Positions 10,114 to 19,987 are shown, counted from the stretch's first letter. The stretch: 64,000 nucleotides of DNA from Marixanthomonas sp963974425 (GCF_963974425.1 NZ_CAXBCK010000006.1:1-64000); one strand, 5' to 3'. A program made the numbers and translations. Notes: generated by a model from the letters alone, not told the origin.

Positions 10114-10146
10114 TAAAAAAAGGACGGGTGCACGCCCATCCTTTTT
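10114..10146. terminator. intrinsic terminator hairpin in the susC leader
   Basis: Oligo-A, then AGGA-C-GGGTG, a short loop, GCCC-A-TCCT, then TTTTT: arms of about 15 bases with one C.A mismatch and T tracts readable on both strands. It lies just downstream of the susC promoter and about 155 bases before the susC ATG, so transcripts from that promoter must read through it. It could also terminate the lyase operon. Confidence 0.65.
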
Positions 10147-10300
10147 AACAAATTACTCCTTGGAGGGAAGTAATAATACACGTCGTAACTTAATAAAACA
10201 TGTATTGTAAAAGTAATAAAACTATTTTTTACTAAGGCACTGAATGTTGTTTAAAGTTATCACTATTGAAAATTCGAGTAATAATCTAAACAGCTAACTT

Positions 10301-13300
10301 ATGAACTTCAAAACAAAGCTTACTTTATCAATACTGCTTTTTAGTAGTATTATTATGGTAGCTCAAGACAAATACCTTTTAGAAGGTAAAGTGGTTTCTG
10401 CAGCAGATCAAATCCCCATTGTAGGTGCAAATGTTATCATTGAAGGAACCTCTACAGGAACCTCTACAGATTTTGATGGAAACTATCAAATTCAAGTAAA
10501 AAGTGGTGATGCGTTACAATTCTCATATGTAGGGTATGTTACCCAAACGGTAAACATTACTAATCAAACAACGCTTAACATTGGTCTAGACGAAGACGCT
10601 AATACCTTAGACCAAGTAATTGTAGTTGGTTACGGTACCCAGAAAAAGAGTCATGTTACAGGTTCTGTTGCTAGAGTTGGAGGTGAAGATGTGGCGGCGA
10701 TTCAAGCTACCCGTGTGGACGAAGCATTGGCAGGTAAATTAGCCGGTGTTTTAATTCAAAACCAGGACGGATCACCAGGAGCAGATCCTAAAATCCAAGT
10801 AAGGGCAGCTTCGTCTATTAATGGTAATTCTAACCCGCTAATAGTTGTAGATGGCTACCCTATTTCGGGAAGCTTAGCAACCGTTAATCCAAACGACATT
10901 AAAAGTATAGAGGTGTTGAAAGACGCGGCTTCAGCTGCTATCTATGGCTCTAGAGGAGCAAATGGAGTTATTTTAGTTACAACCAAAAAAGGAAAAGAAG
11001 GCACTCCAAAATTCAGCTATAACACTTACACGAGTATCTCTAGTAAATATAAAAGTGACAGAATAAATATGACAGCTGGAGAATGGGCAAACACGTTAGA
11101 AGATGGTATTGCCAGTGGTAGATTTGATGTTTCTGAATTGGACCCAGAGTTTGTAAATTATAAAATAAGCGCCTACAGAAATTCTCCTGATGTTTTGGCT
11201 GTAGAAGATTGGCTTTATGGAAGTGGTTATAGCACAAACCATGATTTTAGCTATAGCGGAGGTACAGAAAAAGCAAAATATTTTGCTTCCATTGGTTATC
11301 AAAATACTGATGGTATCGTTAGGACGGAAGCTTATGAAAGACTTAATGCTAGGTTAAATATCGATGTTGACTTGGGAGACAAATTCAAAACAGGATTAAG
11401 TTTCAATGGTTTTGCATCGGATAGAGACATCATCGCTCATGACCAGAGAGACCTTTTAAGAGCTTATAATGTTAGCCCTATTTATCATACAGCAGCATCT
11501 ATTGCATTTGTTCAGCAACTCGATCAACAAGCCCAGGCTTTAGGACTAGATCCTTTTGACGATGGTTATAGAGGAGGCAACGCACCATTTAACAGCAGCA
11601 TTTATACATTAGAACCCGGCGATACCGCTCAAGACTGGCATTATGGTAGAAGTGGTAATGGTATTGGAGGAACTGGAGATGCAGGTCCCGCAACGAAGCT
11701 TGACAATACAGACCGATATCAAAAAACTTATTTCGCTAACTTAACTACTTTCTTTCAATACAACATCATCGATGATTTAAACATAAAGGCTGTTTTAGGA
11801 GCAGATATTCGAGATACTAAAGACTATTTTTGGAGAGGACTTGAATTTGATTCTCAAGCTCGTAGCAATCAAACTGCCTTAGATGAAACAAATGTAAAAC
11901 AGAGTTCAACCTTAAGTGAAACTACGTTGAATTATGCAAAAGAAATAGGGAGTCATAATATATCTGCAGTAGCTGGAATTGAATTTCAAAAAATTCATTT
12001 TAAAGGTACAGCTCAAGCAGGTACAAATGTGCCTTTTAGCGATATTGTAAATTATAACCTATTAAAACCTGAAGATATCACAGTAACGGAAAGAGATGAA
12101 ACTATTTCTAGATGGAGCTATTTTGGAAGAATTAATTATGCCTTTGACAATCGGTATTTGGTATCGGCATCACTGAGAAGGGATGGTGATTCTCGTTTCG
12201 GGGCTAATAATAAATACGCAACATTCCCTGCGTTCTCTATAGGGTGGAATGTGCATAACGAATCTTTTTTCAACATTGATTTTATAAGCTTATTAAAGCC
12301 AAGATTTAGTACTGGTTCTTTAGGGTCTACTTCAGATTTAGGAGCATACAATTCATTGAGTTTATTAAATCCTCAAGCTACAGTGTTAGGCACTGGGTTT
12401 TTAATCCCTTCAGATGTAGCAAATTCAAATTTAACTTGGCAAACTAATACAGAGACTAATTACGGTATCGATTTAGGATTTGTAAACAATCGTATTAGAA
12501 TGGGAGTAGATTTCTACACCTCAGATATTGAAGATATCTTAATTAATCAAAGTGTATCTGAAGTCTTCGGAACCCCTTCAATAAGACTTAACTCTGGTGA
12601 TGTAAGAAGTTCTGGTGTAGAAGTTGAGCTATCAGCAGGCATTATAAGAAAAGAAGATCTAAGTTGGGATTTTAGCGCAAACATATCTACAGTAAAAACA
12701 GAAATTACAGATCTAGGGGGGCTAGATGAATTACCTCAGGCTATATACGGTCAAAGTGGTAGAGGCCCCGTATTTAGAAACTATGTAGGTGGAGAAATTG
12801 GTGAGATGTGGGGTATAGAAACTATTGGAATGGTTGAAGATAGCTTTATAGAAGATCCAACAAGAGCCATCGATGTTAATAGTTCAGCATACTACGTGGT
12901 AGATCAAAATGGAGATGGTGTAATTGACAAGACAAAAACAGTTGAGGAAGGTGGCGATTTAGTAAAGATTGGTCAAAATACACCAGAATTTTACTACGGT
13001 TTTAATAGTACACTCAACTTTAAGGATTTTGATATGTCATTCCAATTTCAAGGAGCTCAGGGAGGCGATGTTTGGAACGTAGACCCCATTTATTATAATT
13101 CTGAATTTGGAGGAAGAGTACGTGATAGTTTTGATACTAATAGTGATGGTATTGCAGATCACAATGGTGAATTTTATTTAGACTCAAATAATCAACTAGA
13201 TGCACAACTACAAGATGCCTCTTTTTTAGCCTTGAGAAACTTGACTATAGGCTATACTTTTAAACCAGAGTTGACTAATAAAATTGGTATTAATTCAGCA

Positions 13301-13480
13301 AGAGTATATGTTGCAGCTACCAATTTACTGTACCTATGGGGAGATGATTATACCTCATATAACCCAGAGGGTGTAGACACTACGCAAAGTGATTATCTAG
13401 GACCAACTACTTATGGGGTTCAAATAGGATCAAGTCCTATTGTTAGAAGCTTTACGTTTGGTTTTAATGTTAATTTTTAA
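10301..13480 (+). CDS. susC: SusC-like TonB-dependent outer-membrane transporter
   Basis: 1059 residues. Signal peptide ending near MVAQ (residue 21), a carboxypeptidase-D regulatory-like domain (about 25-105, with GANVIIEGTSTGT and DFDGNYQI), a TonB-box-like VIVVGYGTQ near residue 110, a plug domain (about 115-235, with the SIEVLKDAASAAIYGSRGANGVILVTTKKG signature) and a 22-strand barrel to the C-terminal Phe. This is the SusC class that imports oligosaccharides with a SusD lid. Next to alginate lyases, the substrate should be alginate oligomers. susD follows after 11 bases. Confidence 0.93.
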   Translation: MNFKTKLTLSILLFSSIIMVAQDKYLLEGKVVSAADQIPIVGANVIIEGTSTGTSTDFDGNYQIQVKSGDALQFSYVGYVTQTVNITNQTTLNIGLDEDANTLDQVIVVGYGTQKKSHVTGSVARVGGEDVAAIQATRVDEALAGKLAGVLIQNQDGSPGADPKIQVRAASSINGNSNPLIVVDGYPISGSLATVNPNDIKSIEVLKDAASAAIYGSRGANGVILVTTKKGKEGTPKFSYNTYTSISSKYKSDRINMTAGEWANTLEDGIASGRFDVSELDPEFVNYKISAYRNSPDVLAVEDWLYGSGYSTNHDFSYSGGTEKAKYFASIGYQNTDGIVRTEAYERLNARLNIDVDLGDKFKTGLSFNGFASDRDIIAHDQRDLLRAYNVSPIYHTAASIAFVQQLDQQAQALGLDPFDDGYRGGNAPFNSSIYTLEPGDTAQDWHYGRSGNGIGGTGDAGPATKLDNTDRYQKTYFANLTTFFQYNIIDDLNIKAVLGADIRDTKDYFWRGLEFDSQARSNQTALDETNVKQSSTLSETTLNYAKEIGSHNISAVAGIEFQKIHFKGTAQAGTNVPFSDIVNYNLLKPEDITVTERDETISRWSYFGRINYAFDNRYLVSASLRRDGDSRFGANNKYATFPAFSIGWNVHNESFFNIDFISLLKPRFSTGSLGSTSDLGAYNSLSLLNPQATVLGTGFLIPSDVANSNLTWQTNTETNYGIDLGFVNNRIRMGVDFYTSDIEDILINQSVSEVFGTPSIRLNSGDVRSSGVEVELSAGIIRKEDLSWDFSANISTVKTEITDLGGLDELPQAIYGQSGRGPVFRNYVGGEIGEMWGIETIGMVEDSFIEDPTRAIDVNSSAYYVVDQNGDGVIDKTKTVEEGGDLVKIGQNTPEFYYGFNSTLNFKDFDMSFQFQGAQGGDVWNVDPIYYNSEFGGRVRDSFDTNSDGIADHNGEFYLDSNNQLDAQLQDASFLALRNLTIGYTFKPELTNKIGINSARVYVAATNLLYLWGDDYTSYNPEGVDTTQSDYLGPTTYGVQIGSSPIVRSFTFGFNVNF

Positions 13481-13491
13481 AGTAAGAAAAA

Positions 13492-14805
13492 ATGAAACAT
13501 ATATATATATTATTTTTAGGATCATTATTTTTAACACTATCATGTAGCACAGATTTAGATGAATCTCCACCAAATATTGCTAGTTCAGATTCATTGACAG
13601 ATTTTGAGGGAGTTTTAAGTGCCGCATATTATTATCAACTTGGTGCTGTTACACCAATGGCAGTGATGGGCGACTTTAGAGCAGATAATGCTTTAATGTT
13701 AGAATCTCCCTATACTGAATTTGATACGTACGGACCTGGTTTAACAGCAATGGAAGATCAATATTTTGGCCCCTTCTACACGGCTTTATATAGATCAGTA
13801 TTAAGTGCCAATAACGTAATTGAAAATTCAACAAATACTAGTCAAATAGGTGAAGCTAAATTTTTAAGAGCGCTATCCTACTTTAAACTAGTACAAGTAT
13901 TTGGTGATGTTACTATAATTCTAACTTCACCAGATATTGGCGACATCCCTACGTTTGATTTAACAAGACAACCAGCTGCAGAAGTATATAACAATGTAAT
14001 CATTCCAGATTTACAAGATGCAATTAGTCTTTTAAATATTACAAATACAAATGGTAGAGCATCAAAACTTGCGGCGCAAAGTTTATTAGGTAAAGTCTAT
14101 GTGCATATGGGCAATTTTGGTAGTGCGCAACCACATCTAGCTGATGCTGTAAACGGAGCTGCGGCTGGAGACGTTAGTTTACTAGAAAACTATGCAGACA
14201 TTTTTGTAACTGACTTAAATTCTGAAATTATTTTTGCCACCCAAATATCTAGTTCTTTAGAAGATGAGTATGGTTTTTCAGACTTTTGGTCGTGGTATTT
14301 AGGAAATGACACAAAATCTCCTAGACCATTAGATGCAAGTTTAATTACTGCTTTTGATGCAAGTCCTGGTGATTTAAGAAGAGCAGTAAATATAGATGAG
14401 GTAAACGCAAGATCTCCAAAATACCCTCAAGTGGGAGGTCCAGATCACGACTGGATAGAATTAAGATTAGCAGATGTTATCCTCTTATACGCAGAAACAT
14501 TGAATGAAAATGGAGCCTCCCCTGAGAATGTACTTGATCTTTTAGATCCTATACGAACTAGGGCTGGATTAGCTCCATTGGATCACACTGTTATTAATAC
14601 TCAAGCTTTAATTAGACAGGCTATTTATGACGAAAGAAGATTAGAGTTGGCCTTTGAAGGACAAAGATGGTTTGATTTGGTCAGAACAGGTACTGCTGAA
14701 GCTGAAATAGGAGAAACGATTAACCCTAATTACTATTTGTTTCCAATTCCAATTTCAGAAATCCTTGCTAGTGATGGAGTAATTACTCAAAATCCAGGCT
14801 ATTAA
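13492..14805 (+). CDS. susD: SusD-like surface glycan-binding lipoprotein
   Basis: 437 residues, at the short end for SusD/RagB proteins. Lipobox TLSC with Cys18. The helical TPR-like core includes FLRALSYFKLVQVFGDV near residue 125, and the C-terminal SusD signature includes IYDERRLELAFEGQRWFDLVRTG and a final LFPIP segment. It caps the SusC channel on the outer surface and binds incoming alginate oligomers (inferred from the locus). No further surface glycan-binding protein gene follows it. Confidence 0.92.
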   Translation: MKHIYILFLGSLFLTLSCSTDLDESPPNIASSDSLTDFEGVLSAAYYYQLGAVTPMAVMGDFRADNALMLESPYTEFDTYGPGLTAMEDQYFGPFYTALYRSVLSANNVIENSTNTSQIGEAKFLRALSYFKLVQVFGDVTIILTSPDIGDIPTFDLTRQPAAEVYNNVIIPDLQDAISLLNITNTNGRASKLAAQSLLGKVYVHMGNFGSAQPHLADAVNGAAAGDVSLLENYADIFVTDLNSEIIFATQISSSLEDEYGFSDFWSWYLGNDTKSPRPLDASLITAFDASPGDLRRAVNIDEVNARSPKYPQVGGPDHDWIELRLADVILLYAETLNENGASPENVLDLLDPIRTRAGLAPLDHTVINTQALIRQAIYDERRLELAFEGQRWFDLVRTGTAEAEIGETINPNYYLFPIPISEILASDGVITQNPGY

Positions 14806-15032
14806 TAATACTTGGATAAATATGAATATTGTTGTGAGTTTTGATGTGAGTAAGTGAGTTTATATAGTATTATAACTAGATAATAACTAAAAGCATCAAA
14901 ACATCCCAATTAGAATTAAAATTGTAGTAAGAATATAATTAACAGATATTTAGTTATATTTTAAATATTTAAAAAGAATGAATGTTAACCTTAGGATCGT
15001 ATTGAATTATTTAACTTTAAATCATATTAGTC

Positions 15033-15042
15033 TGGTTAACCA
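15033..15042. promoter_or_regulatory. single GntR-type operator before the regulator gene
   Basis: TGGTTAACCA, identical to the middle operator of the susC array, 20 bases before the regulator ATG. No second copy lies 13 bp away on either side, and no good TAnnTTTG box is visible. It suggests autoregulation. Confidence 0.6.
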
Positions 15043-15062
15043 ATTATTGAATATATAGTTTT

Positions 15063-15770
15063 ATGAAAGTAAAAATCCATACTACAAATGAAAATCACAT
15101 ACTTCAAAAGGAAGTGATTGTTAAAATAAGGGAGCTTATAAATCACAAAAATTTAGAACCTGGAGATAAGTTACCCTCTGAAAGAATGTTATCAGAGAAA
15201 TTTGGAGTTACAAGAAGTATTATTCGTAACTCAATTCAAAAGTTAGAATTATATGGGTTATTAAAGTCTATTCCACAAAGTGGGACTTTTATTGCTAACA
15301 TTGGTGTAATTGCAATGAACGGAATGATCGATGACATATTACGTTTAGAAGATCCCGACTTTAAATCGCTCGTTGAAACAAGAATACTTTTAGAATTGAA
15401 GACCTCAAGACTGGCTGCAATACGTAGAACCGAGGAAGACATAATAGCAATGAAAGAAACATTAGATGCATATGCAACTAAAGTTGAAAAAGGTGAAGAT
15501 GCGGTTCAAGAAGATCTATTATTTCATTTAGCCATAGCCAAAGCTAGTGGAAACACTACCATGAATACTTTTATGTTAATTATTACCCCAGAAATTATAA
15601 CCAATTTTAAAAAGTACCATGTCTGTGATAAAGAGCTTGCTTATCTAGGAATTGAAGAACATAGGCTAATTTATGAAGCAATAAAGGAAGGTAATCCTCA
15701 ATTAGCTAAAAAAAGAATGAAAGAACATTTTGGAGAACTTTATAAATACTGCTACAATGTAGAAATGTAA
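15063..15770 (+). CDS. GntR/FadR-family transcriptional regulator of the alginate locus
   Basis: 235 residues. The winged helix-turn-helix at about 15-80 contains the typical LEPGDKLPSERMLSEKFGVTRS segment and the wing SGTFIANIG. The C-terminal FCD ligand domain is at about 95-225, with acidic and His residues suited to a metal and a small acid ligand. FadR-subfamily GntR proteins usually repress sugar-acid catabolism and are released by a pathway intermediate. The palindromes at 4980, 10077 and 15033 are the obvious targets. It stands between susD and the catabolic genes, all on one strand. Confidence 0.88.
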   Translation: MKVKIHTTNENHILQKEVIVKIRELINHKNLEPGDKLPSERMLSEKFGVTRSIIRNSIQKLELYGLLKSIPQSGTFIANIGVIAMNGMIDDILRLEDPDFKSLVETRILLELKTSRLAAIRRTEEDIIAMKETLDAYATKVEKGEDAVQEDLLFHLAIAKASGNTTMNTFMLIITPEIITNFKKYHVCDKELAYLGIEEHRLIYEAIKEGNPQLAKKRMKEHFGELYKYCYNVEM

Positions 15771-15897
15771 TGTTAGATACTATGTTGCACGCTTGTATCT
15801 AAAAATCAAAATATAAATTGGAGGGAGTTAATATTCATGTTAAAGATTATTTCTACACGATATTAAGCTTTTCTACTTATTAATTATAAAACCTTTT

Positions 15898-15917
15898 CAA
15901 CCTACTTAAATAGGTTG
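15898..15917. repeat. inverted repeat before the MFS gene
   Basis: CAACCTA, six bases, TAGGTTG: a perfect 7-bp stem between the regulator and transporter genes. There is no T tract, so it is at best a weak terminator. It differs from the TGGTWWACCA operators and could be a site for another regulator. Confidence 0.35.
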
Positions 15918-15973
15918 GAATAGAAACTACACGCCTTATTCTAAGAATATGGATGTAACTGAAATAAAAAAGC

Positions 15974-17242
15974 ATGAAAATAAAAGGACTTAGATGGTGG
16001 ATTATTGGGCTTGTTTGCCTCGCCACAATTATAAATTATATAGACAGGTCGGCCTTAGGTATAATGTGGCCTAAAATGAGTAAAGATTTAGGTTTAACAG
16101 AAGCAGATTATGCGTGGGTTATAAACATATTTACAGCAACCTATGCCGCAGGTAAATTCATCTCAGGAAAAGTCTATGATAAAGTGGGTACAAAAATTGG
16201 ATTTATATTATCCATTGCACTTTGGTCTCTTGCTTCTGCACTTCACTTCTTTGCTAAAAGTGCCGCTTCACTTGGTATATTTCGAGGACTTTTGGGATTA
16301 GGTGAAGCAGGAAATTGGCCTGGCGCCGTAAAAAATAACGCCGAATGGTTTCCTATACAAGAACGAGCTTTAGCTCAAGGTATTTTTAATGCTGGAGCAG
16401 GAATAGGATCTATTGTTGCTGCCCCTACAATTGCAGAACTATTTGGAGCCTATGGATGGAAATTAACCTTTGTAATCATTGGTTTACTTGGGTTTCTGTG
16501 GATAATCCCTTGGTCAATAATAAACAAAAAAATACCACTCCTCCACCCTTGGATTACAGATAAAGAACGAAACCATATTGTAGCTGGTAGGCATATAAGC
16601 AGACAAAACGAAGTAGCCGGAAAAGGACTAAGTGTGAGAAAAATTTTATCTAAAAGAGAATCCTGGGGGGTAATTATCTCAAGACTTTTCATTGAGCCTA
16701 TCTGGTGGTTATTTGTATTCTGGATGCCTATCTATCTTTTTAAAGAGTTTAATTTCAATGTAAAGGAAATTGGCTATTACGCCTGGTTTCCTTATGTAGG
16801 AGCTATGATAGGAAGCCTCGCGGGTGGATGGTATGCACAAAGACTTATTAAAAGAAAGACGGTAGATTATAGCAGAAAAAAAACGATAACTATTGGGGCT
16901 ATCATTATATTCATTTCAATCATTGGCGCTATCTTTTTCGCAGACACCCCATTAAAATTTGTGTCTTTTGTTTTTGTGGTCTTATTTGGCTTCCAATTTT
17001 CAATTAGTAATATCCAAACAATTCCAAGTGATCTCTTAAGTGGTAAATCTGTTGGAACTTTAGCCGGTTTAGCAGGAAGTATTGGAGCCGTATCAGTTAT
17101 AATTATGAATTGGCTAATACCTATAATTACAACAGAATCATACACCCCAGCATTTATTATCCTTGCGGTGCTAGCCCCATTAGCAGTACTATCCATTTTA
17201 ATATTGGTCAAAAAAATTGAGCCTATAGATATTGAAGAATAA
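15974..17242 (+). CDS. MFS hexuronate-type transporter (predicted DEH/uronate importer)
   Basis: 422 residues with about 12 hydrophobic helices. The N-terminus (RWWIIGLVCLATIINYIDRSALGIMWP) and the helix-4 segment GLGEAGNWPGAVK are typical of the anion:cation symporter branch of the major facilitator superfamily (ExuT/GudP-like). Placed between the alginate regulator and the DEH reductase, it is the likely inner-membrane importer of unsaturated monouronate or DEH. The exact substrate is inferred. The SDR gene follows after 35 bases. Confidence 0.85.
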   Translation: MKIKGLRWWIIGLVCLATIINYIDRSALGIMWPKMSKDLGLTEADYAWVINIFTATYAAGKFISGKVYDKVGTKIGFILSIALWSLASALHFFAKSAASLGIFRGLLGLGEAGNWPGAVKNNAEWFPIQERALAQGIFNAGAGIGSIVAAPTIAELFGAYGWKLTFVIIGLLGFLWIIPWSIINKKIPLLHPWITDKERNHIVAGRHISRQNEVAGKGLSVRKILSKRESWGVIISRLFIEPIWWLFVFWMPIYLFKEFNFNVKEIGYYAWFPYVGAMIGSLAGGWYAQRLIKRKTVDYSRKKTITIGAIIIFISIIGAIFFADTPLKFVSFVFVVLFGFQFSISNIQTIPSDLLSGKSVGTLAGLAGSIGAVSVIIMNWLIPIITTESYTPAFIILAVLAPLAVLSILILVKKIEPIDIEE

Positions 17243-17277
17243 AAAAGAAAAATTAATAAAAACTAAATTAATGTATT

Positions 17278-18042
17278 ATGAGTAACTTAAAAGAAAAAAT
17301 AGCAGTAGTAACAGGAGCCACAGGAGGTATTGGTTTTGCCGTAGCTAAAAGGTTAGGCAATGATGGTTACACAGTAGTAATAAATGGTATCGATAATGAA
17401 GCAGGTGACAAAAGAGTAAAAGAACTTAAAGAAGATGGAATCAATGCCGAATATTATGGATTCGACGTTACAAGCGAAGAATCTGTAACATCTAACATAC
17501 ATGCAATCGGAAAAAAGTACGGTAAAATTGATGTTCTTGTTAATAATGCAGGTGGTTTAGGAGGTAGATCCAGGTTTGAAGATATGACAACTGATTTTTA
17601 CAGATCCGTAATGGCATTAAACCTCGATTCTGTATTTTTTGCTTCCAGGGCAGCAATACCATACCTTAAAAAAGGCGAACACGCTTCTATTATTAACTAT
17701 ACCTCAAATGCAGGATGGACCGCTGGAGGACCAGGAGCAGGAATTTACGGAACATCTAAAGCTGGTGTACACGCTATAACAAGAGCACTTGCAAAAGACC
17801 TAGCGGAATATAGTATTAGAGTAAATGCAGTATCTCCCGGCACGATTGATACTCCATTTCATGCTCAAATTAAAGCAACAAAACCAGAGGTTTTTGCTTC
17901 TTGGGCAAATAATATAATGTTGGGTCGTTTAGGTCAGCCAGAAGATGTAGCTTCTGTAGTTTCATTTCTTGCAAGTAAAGATGCTGCATTTTTAACAGCT
18001 GAAACCATTCAAGTTGGTGGTGGACAAGCGCTGGGGATTTAA
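17278..18042 (+). CDS. SDR oxidoreductase, predicted DEH reductase
   Basis: 254 residues, classical short-chain dehydrogenase. Cofactor motif TGATGGIG at about residues 13-20, NNAG near 90, catalytic Tyr157 and Lys161 in YGTSK, and PGTIDTPF near 188. In alginate loci, an SDR in this position reduces DEH (4-deoxy-L-erythro-5-hexoseulose uronate) to 2-keto-3-deoxygluconate. That assignment rests on context; the family alone would allow other sugar-acid reductions. NADH or NADPH preference cannot be read with confidence. Confidence 0.82.
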   Translation: MSNLKEKIAVVTGATGGIGFAVAKRLGNDGYTVVINGIDNEAGDKRVKELKEDGINAEYYGFDVTSEESVTSNIHAIGKKYGKIDVLVNNAGGLGGRSRFEDMTTDFYRSVMALNLDSVFFASRAAIPYLKKGEHASIINYTSNAGWTAGGPGAGIYGTSKAGVHAITRALAKDLAEYSIRVNAVSPGTIDTPFHAQIKATKPEVFASWANNIMLGRLGQPEDVASVVSFLASKDAAFLTAETIQVGGGQALGI

Positions 18043-18102
18043 AAAACAGGTTAAGTTATAAAACTATTCAACTAGTGTAAATTCAGTAATTAAATTCAAA
18101 CG

Positions 18103-19125
18103 ATGAATAAAGTTGTCACATTTGGTGAAATTATGTTAAGACTCTCAACAGAGCGTCATTTAAGGTTTTCTCAAGCAAAAACATTTGCAGCCTCCTATGG
18201 AGGTGGAGAGTTTAACGTTGCAGTATCCTTAGCAAACTATGGAGTTCCCGTTGAATTTGTTACTAGATTACCCGATAATGAAATTGGAGCTTGCGCCTTA
18301 AAAGAGATGCGCAAATTTAATGTGGAATCTAAAAATGTTTTATATGGAGGAGATAGACTAGGCATCTATTATTTTGAAACTGGTGCAGGAACTCGTAGTA
18401 GTAATGTAGTGTATGATAGAGCAAATAGTTCTATGGCAACAATTACAGTAGGATCTATTGACTGGGAGTCAGTATTAAAAGATGTAAAATGGTTTCATTG
18501 GAGCGGAATTACTCCCGCTATTTCAGAAACTGCTGCCGAAGTTTGTTTAGAAGCATTAAAAGTTGCACATAAATTAGGAATTACAATTTCTTCAGATCTA
18601 AATTATAGATCCAAATTATGGCAATATGGCAAGGAGCCAAGTGAAGTAATGCCAGAACTTTTAAAATATAGCAACATTATTTCAGGAGACATTGATACCG
18701 CGTTATTTATGTTAGGAAAAGAACAAGCAAGCCCTAACTATCAAAACGAAACAACATTACCTATTTTATACGATCAAATTTTTAAATTATGTCCTAATTT
18801 AAAAATTGTAGCTACCACAATAAGATATTCTGTGAGTGCTTCGCATCAAAGAATAGGAGGAGTTTTATACGATCGTAAAACCTTGTATAGTGCAGATGTA
18901 AAAGAAGTAACGCCTGTAGTTGACAGGGTTGGAAGTGGCGATGCATTTATGGGCGGATTAATCTACGGAATACTTAAAGACAGTAACGATAAACAAAAGG
19001 CATTAAACATTGCTGTTGCTGCTTGTTGTTTAAAACATACTATATCTGGCGATTGTAATTTAATTACCCTTAAAGAAATTGAAAAACTATTAAGCGGAGA
19101 CGCTTTTGGGGAAGTTTCAAGATAA
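18103..19125 (+). CDS. kdgK: 2-keto-3-deoxygluconate kinase
   Basis: 340 residues of the PfkB/ribokinase family. The N-terminal GEIMLRLS and YGGGEFNVAVSLANYG segments form the sugar-binding region; the C-terminal DRVGSGDAFMGGL carries the anion hole and catalytic Asp. Length and neighbours fit KdgK, which makes KDPG from KDG and ATP. It starts 60 bases after the SDR and is followed after 11 bases by the aldolase, so the three steps are almost certainly co-transcribed. Confidence 0.9.
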   Translation: MNKVVTFGEIMLRLSTERHLRFSQAKTFAASYGGGEFNVAVSLANYGVPVEFVTRLPDNEIGACALKEMRKFNVESKNVLYGGDRLGIYYFETGAGTRSSNVVYDRANSSMATITVGSIDWESVLKDVKWFHWSGITPAISETAAEVCLEALKVAHKLGITISSDLNYRSKLWQYGKEPSEVMPELLKYSNIISGDIDTALFMLGKEQASPNYQNETTLPILYDQIFKLCPNLKIVATTIRYSVSASHQRIGGVLYDRKTLYSADVKEVTPVVDRVGSGDAFMGGLIYGILKDSNDKQKALNIAVAACCLKHTISGDCNLITLKEIEKLLSGDAFGEVSR

Positions 19126-19136
19126 ACGAAAATTTA

Positions 19137-19805
19137 ATGGCACAATACTCAAGAATTGAAGTTGCAAATACCATGAATAAAACGGGGTTAGTCCCGCTGT
19201 TCTACAACAATGATATTTCAATTTGTAAAAAAATACTAGATGCTTTATATAGTGGTGGAGCAAGATTGTTCGAGTTTACCGCTAGAGGTGACTTTGCTGA
19301 AGATATTTTCAGTGAATTGAATAAATATGCAATAGCAAAGCTACCTGGAATGATTTTAGGCGTTGGCTCAATAACCGATGGCTCATCAGCATCACGGTAC
19401 TTAGCATTAGGCGCAAACTTTATTGTAACACCAGTTTTAAGAGAAGATATAGCTTTAGTTTGCAACCGAAGAAAAGTATTGTGGTCCCCCGGTTGTGGTT
19501 CCTTAACCGAAATTGCAAAAGCTGAAGAGCTTGGCTGTGAAATTGTTAAGTTATTTCCTGGAAGCGTATATGGTCCCAAATTTGTAAAAGCGATTAAAGG
19601 TCCGTGTCAATGGACCAGTATTATGCCTACAGGAGGGGTCTCCCCTACTCGTGAGAACTTAGAAGGTTGGTTTAAAGCTGGCGCCACCTGTGTGGGGATG
19701 GGTTCAAAATTAATTAGTAAGGACGCTCAAGGAAATTATGATGTATCTCGTATTGAAAAACTCACTAAACTATCCTTAGAAATAATTTCAGATTTGAAAA
19801 AATAA
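19137..19805 (+). CDS. eda: KDPG/KHG aldolase
   Basis: 222 residues, class I aldolase. Schiff-base Lys138 is in CEIVKLFPG. The active-site glutamate region is FEFTARGDF, and the substrate-binding segments ILGVGSI, FIVTPVL and IMPTGGVSPT are all present. It splits 2-keto-3-deoxy-6-phosphogluconate into pyruvate and glyceraldehyde-3-phosphate, the last committed step of the alginate branch. The product feeds the GAPDH encoded next. Confidence 0.93.
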   Translation: MAQYSRIEVANTMNKTGLVPLFYNNDISICKKILDALYSGGARLFEFTARGDFAEDIFSELNKYAIAKLPGMILGVGSITDGSSASRYLALGANFIVTPVLREDIALVCNRRKVLWSPGCGSLTEIAKAEELGCEIVKLFPGSVYGPKFVKAIKGPCQWTSIMPTGGVSPTRENLEGWFKAGATCVGMGSKLISKDAQGNYDVSRIEKLTKLSLEIISDLKK

Positions 19806-19987
19806 TACTAAGAAAAACAACTATTTATCTAGAAGAAATATCCTATTGAAGTGGGGGTTTTAGTAAATTTTACTTTAAAGTTCTTACAATTTTATAAAAC
19901 TTAAGAATTAAACGAGTGTTATGCTTTCACAACTAGTTATTAAATAATCACATTGAAAACTATCTAAACAATTAAAAAATTAAAATA

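Noticed and set aside
16867..17211. Long minus-strand frame inside the MFS gene (similar ones within SusC, kdgK/eda and gap)
   Set aside because: Shadow of a strongly coding plus-strand gene; no start context or family features.
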